A DNA stretch of 62,500 bases from Glandiceps talaboti (GCF_964340395.1 NC_135549.1:9664842-9727341), one strand, 5' to 3'. Numbered from the stretch's first letter, positions 41,398-55,056 are shown. Translations and numbers: made by a program. The notes: generated by a model from the letters alone, not told the origin.

Positions 41398-43487
41398 ACA
41401 ACGCTATACACGTCACAAAATGTACTGCACGATTGCTCATTTCTTCATTTCAGCGCGCGTAATTTGTGTCCCCTTGTACTATGACTGTTGGCTTGCAGCT
41501 TGCAGATCCAACTAGTATTACGGGGAAATGAACTGGCAAGATGTAATATCCGATTTGCGTGTTAACAACCCTGAATCACCGTATAAATAGGAGTAAGATG
41601 CATTATTAATTACAACATGTACCAGTAGGGCGATATAATAATCACAGTTTTCAACAGAATCAAAAATGAACATCTCTTTAAATGACTCTTATTGTTGGTT
41701 TATACCGACCTTCTTAGGTTACTGCATCGTCGTTAGACCGGCGATATGGATATCGATCGTTCTACTTGTTATTCAATAGAAGCGTGAGACTGATATCAGT
41801 AGTGATAAACACGTGTTTGGGATCTTCATTAGTAGCTCTCATTATCAGTCACCATTAGCTATGCGATAAGATCAGCCATAGCGGTTCATAGACCTTTCAG
41901 TCATTCTAAAGTAGTACTAATTTCCATAATTATCAATAATTGGTGACACCACCCTTTCCTTTACTAAGAACTACGAAAACAATGGACTGATATTTGCTTT
42001 CCAGGGAACATGTACTTGGGGTTACTCTATGAGTAGAGTATTGGCTAGAATTACATGTAATGCTTCAGAATGTAGAACACGTATTTGGCAGCTGCAATGT
42101 CTAACAATAACCTTAAAAGAACAACATGAACAGTGACGATGTAACAGTAATTGTCATTAATATTACCCCTGCTTTAATTTGCAATCACAATTATTGGTAT
42201 TACATGTACTGTCATCAAGGTATTAACCGGAGTACTATACATAACATAACCAATCGAATATTGAAAATACCGACGATTTAGATGAAAAAATGACTATTTG
42301 AACATTCATCACGGTGTGCTTTGAAGTTATTTGTGTACGGTATTGATGTATCAGAATAAATAGGATACATGTAATTTGATATTTTTAACTCCAAGCTTGT
42401 TAAAGCTTTGGCGGTAAATATATGAGTGGCATTGTTTACAAGTATAGTGCATTCTGTTTCAATTCTTACATACTTATCGACACTTTTACTGAGAAAATAA
42501 TATATCATCTCACTTTCACTTTGAATTATCATACATTGTTGATATCACTTTTCTCATACATTTCGACTTTGCATGAATAACTCTCCGTATTTATATCTAG
42601 CATTTCGTTGCTACTGTTCAGTATTATGCCAGTGCCATATTACAAAAATGAAATAGGAATATCACTGTTTGCAGTATTATGTCGTGTGATTAACAATGCA
42701 CAGGTTGGATGCATTCAACATTTTGGCATCCCCTTTAGATCTTTAATATGTTACGTTACGACCACGTTGTGAGAACACATCTTTTAGGAATACCCTGATG
42801 AACTCATTTCAGTTGTTTCCCTTCACATAATCTGCTATGCATTTGGAAGAAACCCGGACTTGTTTTTTTAAAGACAGTATTCAATTGATTTGAAGCCTTT
42901 GCAATGATCTATGATGCAGGTGACGTTCTTTTAATATTAATCACACATGCCACAGCGCCATGCAGATGGAATTTTCCATATCGATGTCAGTGTTTGGGAT
43001 AATGAATAGTGTTTGCATTGTGTGTCTTAATCTATTTCCTGAGTCTGACGAGTCAGTGCATGAATGCAAGACGAGGTTTGATTTTGGATAGCAGGTTGCA
43101 CGAAGGGATCAATACACTATCTGTCTGTCTGTAATGCAACATTCTTTGACGTTAGCAGACATTGGACTGAAAGACGCAATGGTTTCATGTCAGAATTAAA
43201 GTGTAGACCTTCTATATATTCATAATTATATATCTCCTTTTCATATGGTCTAAAAACCTTAGCATTTGGGTGTTTGAGACACACACAATTCTTGTTTGAA
43301 ACACACACAATCCTTGTTCGAAACACACACAATCCTGGTCATAAGACCTTATTGTGCAACAATTTACTCTAAAACAGGATACATCAAAAGATGCGTCAGT
43401 TCCAGGCGACAAAACAAACACTCCAGTCGAAACCACACCAACTTGTGTCTGCATCAACTCTCTCATTGACGGAACCCTTGATGTCTT

Positions 43488-43627
43488 CTGTTTTAGAGTA
43501 AATTGTTGCAGAAAACAACCAAATGCTAAGCTCTTATGACCAGAATTGAGGTGTTCGAAACACACTGAATCCTGGTCAGAAGAGCTTAGCATTTGGGCAT
43601 TTTCTGCAACAATTTACTCTAAAACAG
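43488..43627. repeat. Internal 140-bp hairpin of the foldback element
   Basis: The left arm CTGTTTTAGAGTAAATTGTT... through AAATGCTAAGCTCTTATGACCAG is matched in reverse by CTGGTCAGAAGAGCTTAGCATTT... to ...AATTTACTCTAAAACAG. Arms are about 55 bp around a loop of about 25 bp. Confidence 0.88.
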
Positions 43628-43679
43628 CACATATCAAAGGGCCGTCAACACGGATTGACAGTTCGGGTAGTCTACACGA

Positions 43680-43778
43680 CGGGTGTTTCCGGTGACCTAC
43701 ACCCTGTACAATTCTGACTCTCCGACGCCCCGGCGGTGGCAGTCGCTCGATCATGGATGGGTGGGTACCCTGGCTTGT
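43680..43778 (-). other. Short GC-rich open frame in foldback interior
   Basis: From an ATG near 43755 the minus strand reads MIERLPPPGRRRVRIVQGVG and continues basic to a stop in the adjacent arm (near 43617). It is too short and isolated to name, but its base composition differs sharply from the neighbouring AT-rich DNA, suggesting captured cargo. Confidence 0.15.
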
Positions 43779-43917
43779 TAGCGAAATTTCATATGTATCC
43801 CTTTTCCAGTTAATATTTCAATGAAAAAGAACCCCCCTTTTTTATATAGTGAATCTGGGAGAAAATCACTTCAAAAACCCCCTTCTCTCTGAAATCCAGG
43901 AAGTTTTACCTTCAACT

Positions 43918-43988
43918 AGCTCTGGATTTCTATGCTAAGGGGTTTTGACACGTCGTGTCAAAACCCCGTAGCGTATAAATCCAGAGCT
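43918..43988. repeat. Near-perfect 71-bp palindrome
   Basis: GCTCTGGATTTCTATGCTAA... up to TTTTGACACG is followed almost at once by CGTGTCAAAACCCCGTAGCG...ATCCAGAGC. Arms are about 34 bp with a spacer of one or two bases. It sits in the foldback interior just before the (GA)n run and may be the end of a second, older element. Confidence 0.85.
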
Positions 43989-44015
43989 ATACCTTCAACG
44001 ACACCTAATCCATAC

Positions 44016-44018
<3 letters not shown>

Positions 44019-44100
<82 letters not shown>
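44019..44100. repeat. (GA)n microsatellite
   Basis: About 41 uninterrupted GA units, inside the compound foldback element. Confidence 0.97.
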
Positions 44101-44103
<3 letters not shown>

Positions 44104-44157
44104 GGGGCGTCGTATCTATATTCTCGGAGGGTGATCTGAAAAAGTACCCCCTTTTAA

Positions 44158-44550
44158 CGTTTCCACGGACCTAGATGGCCGACGAGATGCGAAACATCCC
44201 ATGGACCGCGTCCAAGAAAACAGGTCGTAAATTGTGATATTGCGATTCTGAAGAGTCACTTTCACGGTAGTCATGCTCGCAGACGGTGTACGCGTTTCGC
44301 TCAAGGGACGACTTACTCCGTATGGAAGCAGGACTACTATCACGGCAGAGTACCATCTAATTTGGATGAAGAATCATTGAAGTTTGAGCGTATCACACAC
44401 CACTTTTTAAAATTTGATGTAGACACTGGACGTACGTACTCTACAAAAAGACACAGCGAGAGAGGGGTTAAAAAGGAGACACGAGAAACATCAGTGAATA
44501 GCAGTATGGTCACCGAAAACACTGGACATCGCGTAGTAGACATCTACTGA
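44158..44550 (+). other. 130-codon open frame, possible cargo of foldback element
   Basis: Open from just after a TAA (44155-44157) to TGA at 44548-44550. The first in-frame Met is late. The peptide is basic early (RPRKQVV, HARRRCTRFAQG), then has a folded-looking part (TYSVWKQDYYHGR, LDEESLKFERITHHFLKFDV) and a hydrophilic C-terminus ending HRVVDIY. GC content is higher than the surroundings, and the opposite strand is also open over much of it, so composition alone may explain it. An exon start after an AG (for example ggacctag at 44174) is possible. No family is recognised. Confidence 0.25.
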
Positions 44551-45052
44551 CTGCTCGAGTGCTCTCTTTAATGTTGAAAGCGGCATCTTCTGATGTTCAT
44601 AAATGCTTAGTATTTCGGACTTAATGTCAACAATTTACTCTGTTCGACAGACCAGAAGTTAGTGTGTCTTAGACACCACACGAAATTGTAACAGTGTGTA
44701 AAGCAGGATGCTTTGAAGAAATCACCTCCGACTAACGCATCTTTTGATGTGTTCTGTGTTAGAGTAAATTGTAGCATAAAACGTCAAATGCTAAGCTCTT
44801 ATGACCAGGATTCAGTGTGTCTCAAACAAGGATTGTGTGTGTCTCAAACAAGAATTGTGTGTGTCTCAAACACCCAAATGCTAAGGTTTTATGACAAAAG
44901 GTGTATGTGCTATTAATTACTGGAAATGATGTATATTTAGTCAACAACCTTATGTCGAACAATAAAAATCTACAGGAAATATATACATGTATATAGATTA
45001 AAATTACTCCCATATTTCCTAAGTAGCCTAAACTCCGACCACTACAACAATA

Positions 45053-45112
45053 TCACCACCACCACCACCACCACCACCACCACCACCACCATCATCATCA
45101 ACATCATCAAAA
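45053..45112. repeat. (CAC)n/(ATC)n microsatellite
   Basis: About 12 CAC units followed by ATC-type units. Confidence 0.95.
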
Positions 45113-46557
45113 TAACCTCAAATCTGTTCATACGGTTCCCCAATGACTTGTATTGTGGATAATATTTCGAAACGATTGTGAAAAGAAAAATATGAAAACA
45201 AATATCAAAGCACATTTCTTTAAGGTAAAAATTGATGAAAACATACCAAGAATCAGCTGACTTCAATAATTGACGACGTAGCTACCTAGGGTTCCACACG
45301 CAAAGTAAGGCTATATGCAATGAATTATTTACAGACAGAAAATGACACGGGTAAATATGAAACACAATGACGTAAGATATAGGTAGATCCACCTATGCAT
45401 TATATACATACATCATATATTATGAATTTAAGCTTAAGTGGGCGTGTGTCTTTTTATGAATAAAATATGTATCCATATTTGAGTGGGAGTAAGTCTCTAT
45501 TAGGGCAGTACAATTAACGATAGATTAATGTGTAGAATAATTGAAGATCGAAGTTAATTAGCATGGCAACTAGTAATGCACTTGTTATGTAATAGAGCAC
45601 TAGGTTCAGACACAGTTTACGCCTGTTTAGATAAATCATACCACCGATGGGGCTTGAACGCATAGTATTTGTTCTCTAGATTGAACTTTATTCAGACAGT
45701 GTTTACTAGAATTATTCTGATCTATTAACACTGTACACAGTTTTCACGTTTCAAACAACATCTGAAGAGTGATCATGACCACTGAGAAGGTGCTCGTAAT
45801 TCAAATACTAGTCTGGCTGTGGGGATATAAGATCTAGTCAGAAAATATATAGTTTGCCAAGAATTACACGGACATATAGTGCCTAACACATGATGACACA
45901 CTTTCGTCCAAATATCATATTATCAATTTAATGTCTACGCTTCGTTTAAGTTAGATTTAGGTATGATTAGGTATCAATAAAACAGGACCATTTGTAAAAT
46001 TCATCTCGAAATACGCACACTTTTTTTCCGATGAACAATTGATAAATTTGGGTATGTCACTATAGTGTTTCGAAAGCTTCCCGGTCTGATTGTAGCCGTT
46101 CCCTTTTTTTAGTATACGTCATTTGCATGGCATTCACGTCAGACCAAGGAAACACGCAATCTTTTGAAATGTAAATGGCCATTGTGTACCCTTTCAAGCT
46201 TTGCATCATACTCCTAAGCAAGAATTGGAAATAACATCTCGTAGTTACAATGGGATATTCGAATTCTTTAGTATATCACGAGTCAGTTTTGCAGGGAAAT
46301 GTTCTACCTCGCTGAATCACTTCAAACTCGAATCTATATATAGCGTCACTGTGGCACTGCACTTACTTAGCCTTCTTGATAGAAGAGCCATTTGAGGCTG
46401 GATCATTTGTTGTAACGTACACTGGTATTGCCAATTAGTGGTCTATGTTGCATAAAACACAGCAACCAAAGAGCACAACGGGGAAGGAAGAGTAGATAGA
46501 AAGTTGCTTTTAAAAACAGACAAACAGGAAATTCCTACAGGCAAATATGTTGTGTAC

Positions 46558-46619
46558 GCTTGAAGAAATACACTTATCTGAGACATACGCTTGAAGAAAT
46601 ACACTTATCTGAGACATAC
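46558..46619. repeat. Exact 31-bp tandem duplication
   Basis: The unit CGCTTGAAGAAATACACTTA plus TCTGAGACATA occurs twice head to tail with no visible mismatch in the shared part. Confidence 0.9.
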
Positions 46620-46827
46620 ATTTTACAGGTAGGGTATACAAACCAAAACATTTTAGAAAACGAACGTAAGAGAGTTATACTGACTGTCAAGTTTACACTG
46701 GTAAGGAGAAAAACAGGTGTTTCATTGATTCGATGCCATAAGAATTGGTTCAAACATGGATAGAATGTTTACAAAAATTATTACTTCTCTCAACGAAAGT
46801 GGGGGCAGAAATTATGCTTTCCGTCCT

Positions 46828-47016
<189 letters not shown>

Positions 47017-47349
47017 ATAGTTAGATAGCAGACATATTTTCATGGACTTTGATGTTGATATATTACCTAAGAGACAACAACCAATTGTTTACATTTTGGA
47101 AGATATCCAGTTTTGATTAAGATCTTAGTAAAGCCATGGTGAAATGAAAACTCTAGTGGTCAGCAGTTCAATAAAATTGCATTTTTAATTAAGTCGATGA
47201 TGTGTAGTCCATAAGAACAAAATGTGGATAGGAAGTCCTCTATCTAATTAAATTGCATTTGTAGTTAAATTTTAATCAATACATTATTACAATAAATATT
47301 GACACGTTTTATACTTCATAAGAATAAATTGTATTGCAAATTATCAAGA

Positions 47350-47505
47350 CTACATCTTAACCTTGACATCATGACTTGGCGTGACCAGCACCAGACTTCG
47401 AATGCCAACCATAAAGGCACCCTTGTTGTTTGGTTTTTGTGACTTCCTTGTTACAATGTAGAAGAACTGGTGAGGTGTATACTCTACCGACTGTCTTCTA
47501 ATTAA
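47350..47505 (-). CDS. Candidate terminal exon of an unidentified nested gene
   Basis: The acceptor tattgattgcag ends at 47506; the segment is then open in phase 0 for 51 codons to a TAG at 47352-47350. The peptide includes RRQSVEYTPHQFFYIVTRK and KGAFMVGIRSLVLVTPS, with alternating hydrophobic residues typical of a beta-sandwich strand pair. GC content exceeds the flanks. Its phase does not fit the 56349 exon, so it is not an alternative end of the main gene unless another exon intervenes. No family recognised and no partner exon is certain (a weak candidate is at 49388-49270). Confidence 0.35.
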   Translation of the reverse strand, partial: LIRRQSVEYTPHQFFYIVTRKSQKPNNKGAFMVGIRSLVLVTPSHDVKVKM

Positions 47506-50500
47506 CTGCAATCAATACAAAGCATTATCTTGCAATTGTGAGATCTTTCCATTGTATGAATGACAATCGCAGTAGTTAATTTAAAACAAAATGTAGTCCA
47601 CTGTTTCAATCGTTTGATCAATGGTCAAGCTTTAAGTCGAAAAAAATGGAAGTACAGAAACATTTGCTAAATGTATAAAGGAAAACAAAATGGACGTACA
47701 CTTCTTTGTAATTGAAAGCATGGGAAGTACTCAACTTAATAATGTTATAATCAATACATTATTCCGTGACTAGATTTTACTTTTAGAATCGTACACCTAC
47801 TAATGTAAGCTACTGCTATCGGACTATCGACCAATCTAGCATTCAAATTTTAGCGTATAGCCAGTGTTAGGCTCATATTCCATTTAATTGTCTACTTGAG
47901 AATCAATCAATGTATTGCAGGGTTTCATTTTACGAGACATGTCGACCAACAGCAGTACTGTCAATGCCAGAATTTACCTCGTTCAAATCATGTCTAAATG
48001 CACTTCAAAGTGGAGCAATTATTTACCCCAAACGATTCGGTGGGACGGTTTATTACTAAAATCTATAAATCTTGTTAAATATATGAATCTTGGTAAATTG
48101 TACAAGATACAAACCTAGTGGATATTTCTTGTCCTTGTTACAAATTTACACATCAAATGGAATATTTCGTATTTTGTGATTATAAAACTGAATAATTTGC
48201 ATATTAATTGAAAAGTTTACATAATCATATGCAATCACATGGTGAAACGAAGGAGCCTGTCAATTTTTAATGTTGGTATTGATGGGGGTCAGCGTTTTTC
48301 AATGTGAAAGTGTGAACGACAACAAGAACAGGTACCTATCACCTACTAAAGTCAACTTTATACTTTATGATCCCCTACCTACACACGTTTTTATTACATC
48401 TCCCACTATACACTAAATATCCATATTCATATGTATGTATATTCATAGTATTGCTACCTGATATCATAATTAACTTGTAATGAAATATTTATGACAATAA
48501 ACTGACATATCTCCCATTTCTGTGTTATAAATGGAATCCATGCTGACTGCATAGTGCCCCCCCCCCCAACGTATCTTGGAAGACAAAGTTAGAATCATGA
48601 AGCATTATCTCTAGATCATAAGTAAAGAGTCGTGTACATTGTTACTTTGTGTTGTGAACTGCAAATGTGAAATGTTACAGGGAAATGCACTCAAAATTCA
48701 CGACCTTCTGAACATAAGCAAGCTACTAGTAATATTATACATTATCAATATTACGGTCACTAAACATAATAAATTCAAATATACTATCACTATACTACTA
48801 TTTACCCAGAACAAAGTGTGATTATGGGGATACTAAATAGGTGAATCTAAAAGTAGAATAGACAGATTTTTCATTAGATGAAACATTAGCAACAAATCAC
48901 AAGAAATTATATTATTTATAAGCGCATTCAATGTGTCATAGAAAAGTGACGAACCAATAACACGTAATGAAATTCGCAACTGAAATAAACATATAAATAT
49001 TAAGTATTTTGAATGCTTAAAGCGCGCACGATAAACTCATATTAATTAGGAAAGGACTTTGCATGATAAATGGAGTAAGTTAAAATGTGAACGACGGTCC
49101 CGAAGTCGTCCTTTCGATTTCTGGGAGATTATGAAATCCGATTTTCAAATAGTATAGAAAGTGGACCGTTTCCTTCTATAAACACTAATAGATACTGTAA
49201 TAACATAGAGAGAATTTGCAGATGATAACGCCATTTCTCTGAATTTGATAGGTTGAGTGATTAGGTAATTTAATTGCAGAACAGAGGAAAACGATGAATT
49301 GAAATCACAACACTTTCACAAAGTGCTTCTAAAACACAAACAGCGTCAAAGGGTGAAACGTGCGCCGGGTTATCATCACAGACATCTCCTGCAAGGTCTA
49401 AAAACGAATACTGAAGATTAATGATACCATCACATTCTCCACCAAAATGTATGTGGATACGTTATCTGAACGTATGTGAGAGAGCTTTCAGAGAATCTGC
49501 CATTGCCGAATGCATAACTGATTGAGAACCTGTAATTTACATCGACTGCATCATGAAGTTTGGTTGGTTGCGGCATCCAGCATCTGAAGTTAAACCTTCA
49601 CTCGCGTTCTCATTTGCATAAGATTTATACAGAAGGAAAGTGTCAAATCTTTCCATGTGACATTCCGGTCACTTTTTTCAAACTACATTCAGGAAATCAA
49701 TTGTGTACGTTTGTTGAAAGGAACGGTGTCGATCTCAAGGTGGTTTTCATCAATGCCAAGTTGAAAAAAAACTCTGCTGGCGAGCAATGAATTCCAAGTG
49801 ATACGATTCACTGAACGAGAGGGAATTGTATCCAGATTTGAAATCAATGAATACACAAACTATTGATTTTTCAACATTAAACCGAAGCCTCCAAACAACC
49901 TGTAGGCCTATGCATTCTTGCAATAGTCGATACAAGCCGATTAGGTACTGCATGACGGTGGATGTTTACTCAGCCAAGTATTGAAGGAGATATGATGACA
50001 AGATTGGACTGTTGGAGGCTTAGTAATCGAATACATATCAGTTATCAATACCTATATTTGAAGATTAAACATTATTGATATCTGCTATCTGTTCCCTTAG
50101 AAACCACATATTCCAACGATGCATTCTCCATTTGTCAGATAAAAAAACATCCCCATGATAATTGGCAAATATCAATTAAAAAAAAAATTGCATTTCTAGG
50201 GTAATAGCAAATGGCAGCATGGGGGTTGGGAGATCAGATAAGCAAATAGAGAGGTCAAGGGATAGGAAAGCAATAACAAACTCTGCTTGTTGTGTACGAG
50301 TTTTCACTATGTTATCAATTTCAGTCTCTGTTGAAGTATACAGCACATAAACAAGTTATCGCCTAGAATATTCATGATTATACAGTCATAGCCACTTCAT
50401 TCATTGTTAATCAATATGACACGTGACATCCTGTCCAGTACCACGTACAATATGCTACGACTGAAGAAAAACTCAAAGCACACCGACACAGTAAACGAGC

Positions 50501-53500
50501 CCGTAGGATAACACAAGCTTGCTCTTTTTTAAACATGTAATGTTTGTCGTAATCAATCTCACGAAATGATTTTGTATCATTTAGTAGAGTATTATAAACT
50601 AATCATTCTTCATACTGTACGGATTCTGTAAAGTTAACGAACCCTACATTAATCCTCATTAGTATTACTTATACCTGACCCTATCAGAGCCAATTAAGGG
50701 TTTTCGTAATCGAACGTATGTTTTGTATGAGTATACAATGAACAGAAAGTCGGAGTAGATTTCAAAACTGATTAAGGTCCGTTACTTGTCCACATTATTT
50801 TACCAAGATACTGTCGTTTGAAAACCTTAAACCTTTAAAAAAGAAAATAGGACGCAATAGTTCATGTATAAGTTGAGATGCCACGTGTTTGCTTCTTCAA
50901 TAAATTAGAGTTCATCTTCCGAGGAAAATGGCATTCATCATATGTACAGAATTTGGAAACCGCTGATTGTGCTGGTGTGAACCACGGCTAATACAGAATC
51001 ATACCATGTGTGACCGGCGACCTGGCATGCATATTCAGCAGTTCAATTCAATCATTCTGTTGCGAGTTTCCTGCTTCCTGCTTCAGAATGTCATACGTCG
51101 GTGAAGGATCTACTCATAATATAATATCATTTCATCCTTTCATAGGGGTGTAATAGTATTGAAGAATCGGTTGTATTAAGTTATCTCAATAAGAATTTCA
51201 ATATCGACATGGGTAATTACAACACGTTATAGAGCAAGGTACGTTCACTGCTTTGCCAATGAGGTGTTGTTATACCAGTTCTGAGGTATTCCCCGTAGGG
51301 CAATACGAACACCCTTTGTGCCGCAATGCTAATGGAAATCCCGTGACAGCAATGTATTTTCGTTGGCAGCGACGAAAATCCAAAATCGAGTAAACATTTA
51401 TATAAAAATATTCGAGAACCCCATTTTCAGAATTGTGTTTCCATACACATGTCGAAACTTCTACACAATTTTAAGGGTCGTATTGTCTTTAAGGGTCGTA
51501 TGGTCCTACGCGTGAGCATATAGCCACTTTCATTGGATGTAACATCATATTGAAATCAAAAGAAGAAAGGTTGCCATAGGGAATTCACAAAACCTCACAA
51601 ACGTAGCCTTTGACAACCCCTATTGTACTGTAATATGAACTGTGGCACATTCTACGGAATACAGTGTCACAACTACTCAGTGTGTTGTACATTGTACACA
51701 TATTTCCTGTATATCACCTAACCTCTACAGAGTTGTTATCAAATCGGCTTAGCAAAGTCAGAATTTATTTCCACCTCAAGAGAACAAGGTCTCGTAATAA
51801 AGCAGTCAAATCATACTAAAAATCGCTACTCCTGTCTATTAGTACAAGACCCACAATCAAAGCTTCTTTATGGTCATAATTGTAACATTTTGAAGAAATC
51901 CTCTTAAGTGAGAAACTGATGTCAAAACAACTGTACTGGAAAACAATAAATGAGACCTTATCATTCGATTTCATTCACTCTCACAAATATGGTATGCACC
52001 TAGTTACCCTAACCTCGTTGCCTAGGTTACGCACAGTAGTACTGTGTAGTAACCCAATAAACCAAGTTTACCTGCACACAGTGAAAGCTGTGATTAATTC
52101 GTACATTGAGTCAGTTAAAAGGTTGCGGTTCATACTTTATGTAAATACCGACATTGGCCATCTGTTCTTGATACATATAGCCTTAACATTTTGTATATTA
52201 TTTGAATAGCAAAATCATTCCTGTTACAACGCATGCAGAACACAAATATTCGTTTGCATGTCTGCCTTTACCAAATCAAATATAGATGCACGTAATATTT
52301 TACTTTAGAAATATGACATTGTGACATTTTCTGATTTTTTAAAAAGTAGTAACTGTATTACGATTGATTGAAATGAATCTTTGATTACTTGGGAAAATAC
52401 AGTCACAATAAATCGGCTTTCAGACATCTGATACCTTCCTTCCCGAGTAATCTATCGTCAAATATTAATAAAATGAAAGTAGTTTTTCGATATTATTCAG
52501 GGCAACCTAGTTTCGAAGCAGCTTCGTCCAAAACCCCAATATGTGATGATTATATTGTAGTAAAGCAGCGACGAAAAACCTTTACGGAAAAACAGTGTAG
52601 GAATGAAAAATAATGCCACTTAGGTCACGATGTTATACGGTTGGGTGCTCCTAACATTCTGTGGGTCGTCATTTTGAAGAATTTTCATCGTAATGGAAAG
52701 ATGATTGGAACGCAATTTCCAAAAACAGATTAATCTGATGCAATGGAAGACGACAACTTAATATAACAAGGAAATGATGCAGCCTTATAACTGATTGTAT
52801 TTTCATTTACATCCACGTTTTACCATGAAACCAATTCAGTTTCATGTAAATTGGTTGAAACACTGTTAGAAACACAGGTTTGACTGTTTGTTACTAGTAC
52901 TCTGTTGCCGATATTTTTTTGCCAGGATTTTTTGTCTTCATGGAACTTAATAGTGTCGATATTTTGTTTTACTATAAGCCTATGTCCTTGACATTCTACT
53001 TAGAACAATTTCATCAGTAAAATGGTAGTAATAAAATGATTAAAAACAGCCTGTGTTGGTTGCGTTTCTATATTTATGACCCTATATCGCCTTGATGATC
53101 TGATCTGTTGCAACGAAACCATTAAAAACATTAACCGTTACACATGAAGAGAAATATCACAGTAAAACATTCTACACAATCTTCAGCATTAACTATGCGC
53201 TCTCATTCAATAATACTTTTTTGTCCATAGCCGTTAACTTACACTATCACATCATAAACTACCTAGGGACCAGACTTTCGACTTTCTTTTCTCGGCTTAT
53301 GAAACATTGTGATGAATGCTGATTAATCTATATACACCTGTAAAATATTAATGGACGTTTTAATCATAATGCTAGGTCTAAATACATCAGGAATAAATCT
53401 AAACAGAATAATGCATGAAGATGAAATAACGATTAATGAAATTTAGAAAGTAAATTTGAATATTAGCCTGTTGTCTAGACGTAAAGTAATATAAATTACC

Positions 53501-54420
53501 TTCAATGGTTGGTGAATAATCGATATTGTACAGCCGACTAGAAGTTGGATGGCTATAGCAATACAACATAAAATCAACACAGTTGAAGAATACACTCCAT
53601 ATTTGGAGAAAATGACTCAATGGATTTCGAAAATCGGCTTACAATGAACTGAAGTCATACCAATCACACGCCATTTTGGGAAAAGAAACAATAGCTTCCC
53701 TTTCGAGTCAATATTTTAAAAGGTCACTTCATCTAATGTAATGCTAGACCTTATCTTCAAAGTTTGAAACGAAAATAGTAACTATTTGAACCACTTGAGC
53801 ATAATGTTGAATGTTATCATACATGTACATTGACTGATTGTGGGCACCTTTGATGTTTACAAATTTCCAAGTCAGGTATGTGCATATTAGACAGAAACCA
53901 CAAGCCTGGTCTGTTTGCTTATATTTTATGTGAGCAGAACTAGCTGCTATTATGTTTTGCTGTAGTGTCCTTTCGCACTATGGATTGATGGTATTTCATA
54001 CTTCCGTCTTGCATGCGTTACATTGATCGGTAACCGAAAACGTGTACGTGTATAGATTATAACAGTCATTTAACAAGTAACGTTGAAGAAATTTTACTCT
54101 GGGGATTTGCTGCAAACACGTGACATTTGACGTTTAGAAGCTGAATGAGATATTCAGCCGGTTTAGGGTGAATTTTTTTTTACACAACTCTCGATCTTGA
54201 ATGATGTGATCATGACACATTTCAGATAACGTGATTTTCTCGTGAGTAATGAAGTATTTTAAGGCTTTGCCTCTTGTTCGCTCGACTGACTCATACGGCA
54301 ATTAATGTTACTGTTTAGCCAAGTTCTAGTACGTATACTATGTATGTAATGTCATCAACATCTGTACAACAATATTATATCTGTACTAATATCGATTCCC
54401 AAATTCTCATTTTAGAGTAA
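47506..54420. other. Intronic stretch, mostly featureless
   Basis: AT-rich, with a poly-C run near 48557-48568 and A-runs near 50178. Apart from the weak frame at 49270-49388 I could support no gene, RNA or transposon. Confidence 0.35.
49270..49388 (-). other. Weak candidate exon, upstream of 47505 on the same strand
   Basis: After a good acceptor (tttttagaccttgcag) the minus strand is open for 38 codons, including DNPAHVSPFDAVCVLEALC, to a TAA at 49272-49270. A possible donor (gtgaaa) lies near 49327. Frame length is near what chance gives. It is noted because it lies about 1.8 kb upstream of the stronger candidate at 47350-47505. Confidence 0.15.
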
Positions 54421-54434
54421 AGGGGGGGGGGGGG
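54421..54434. repeat. Poly-G tract
   Basis: About 14 consecutive G. Possible length error site. Confidence 0.9.
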
Positions 54435-55053
54435 TTACATATATCTCCAAATTCACACGAACTGCACTTGTGTTGACTTATTGATAGCTTTTACATCGGT
54501 AAGATGCAAATGCAAATCACATGGTTTTGGGCAAACTTAGTCACAATGTTGGCAAAGCTAATCGTAAATAACACATCGCAAAGCTACCGATCAGGTTTCC
54601 CTCGTCGGTCATAATTAAGTTATACTGTAACTATCTGAAAATTTAGAGATTTACATAAGGGTGTAAAGTTTACTCTTTCATTTCCTTGCAATTGTGATTA
54701 AGTTACACTGAATCATTATGTAACGTAAAATTACAGACTTACATGTTAGATTCTAAGCCTCTAATTGCGATTGTCTTCTCTGTGCAGTGTTCGATGACAG
54801 AATATATAATAATTTGGAACCCTATGTACGTCATAGAGCTATACCATAATAATAATTGTATTTGAAGGGAAGGTTTGAAGAAGTCTAGTTTTACAACCGC
54901 TCAAATTACAGTTGTTATATATAAAATACCCCGTATTATAGTTATTATAAGTATTTCAGTTGTGCGACAGCTTGCAGTAGTGTGTGAATATATGTATATG
55001 GCTATCAGAAATGTATACGAGAAATATGGTAAACTAACGGACACGTATTTAAA

Positions 55054-55056
<3 letters not shown>

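Larger units (their letters stand above)
43236..44902. mobile_element. Compound foldback element of about 1.67 kb
   Basis: The left arm at 43236-43398 is repeated as reverse complement at 44735-44902 with roughly one mismatch in ten. Both contain CCTTAGCATTTGGGTGTTTG, three iterations of the GAAACACACACAATCCTTG type, AATTTACTCTAAAACAG and CATCAAAAGATGCGT. Further diverged arm copies lie inside (43488-43627 and about 44600-44680), so the same short module was duplicated several times. The interior has higher GC content and carries another palindrome (43918-43988), a (GA)n run and a 130-codon open frame. No recognised transposase, and target-site duplications are unclear. Confidence 0.85.
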
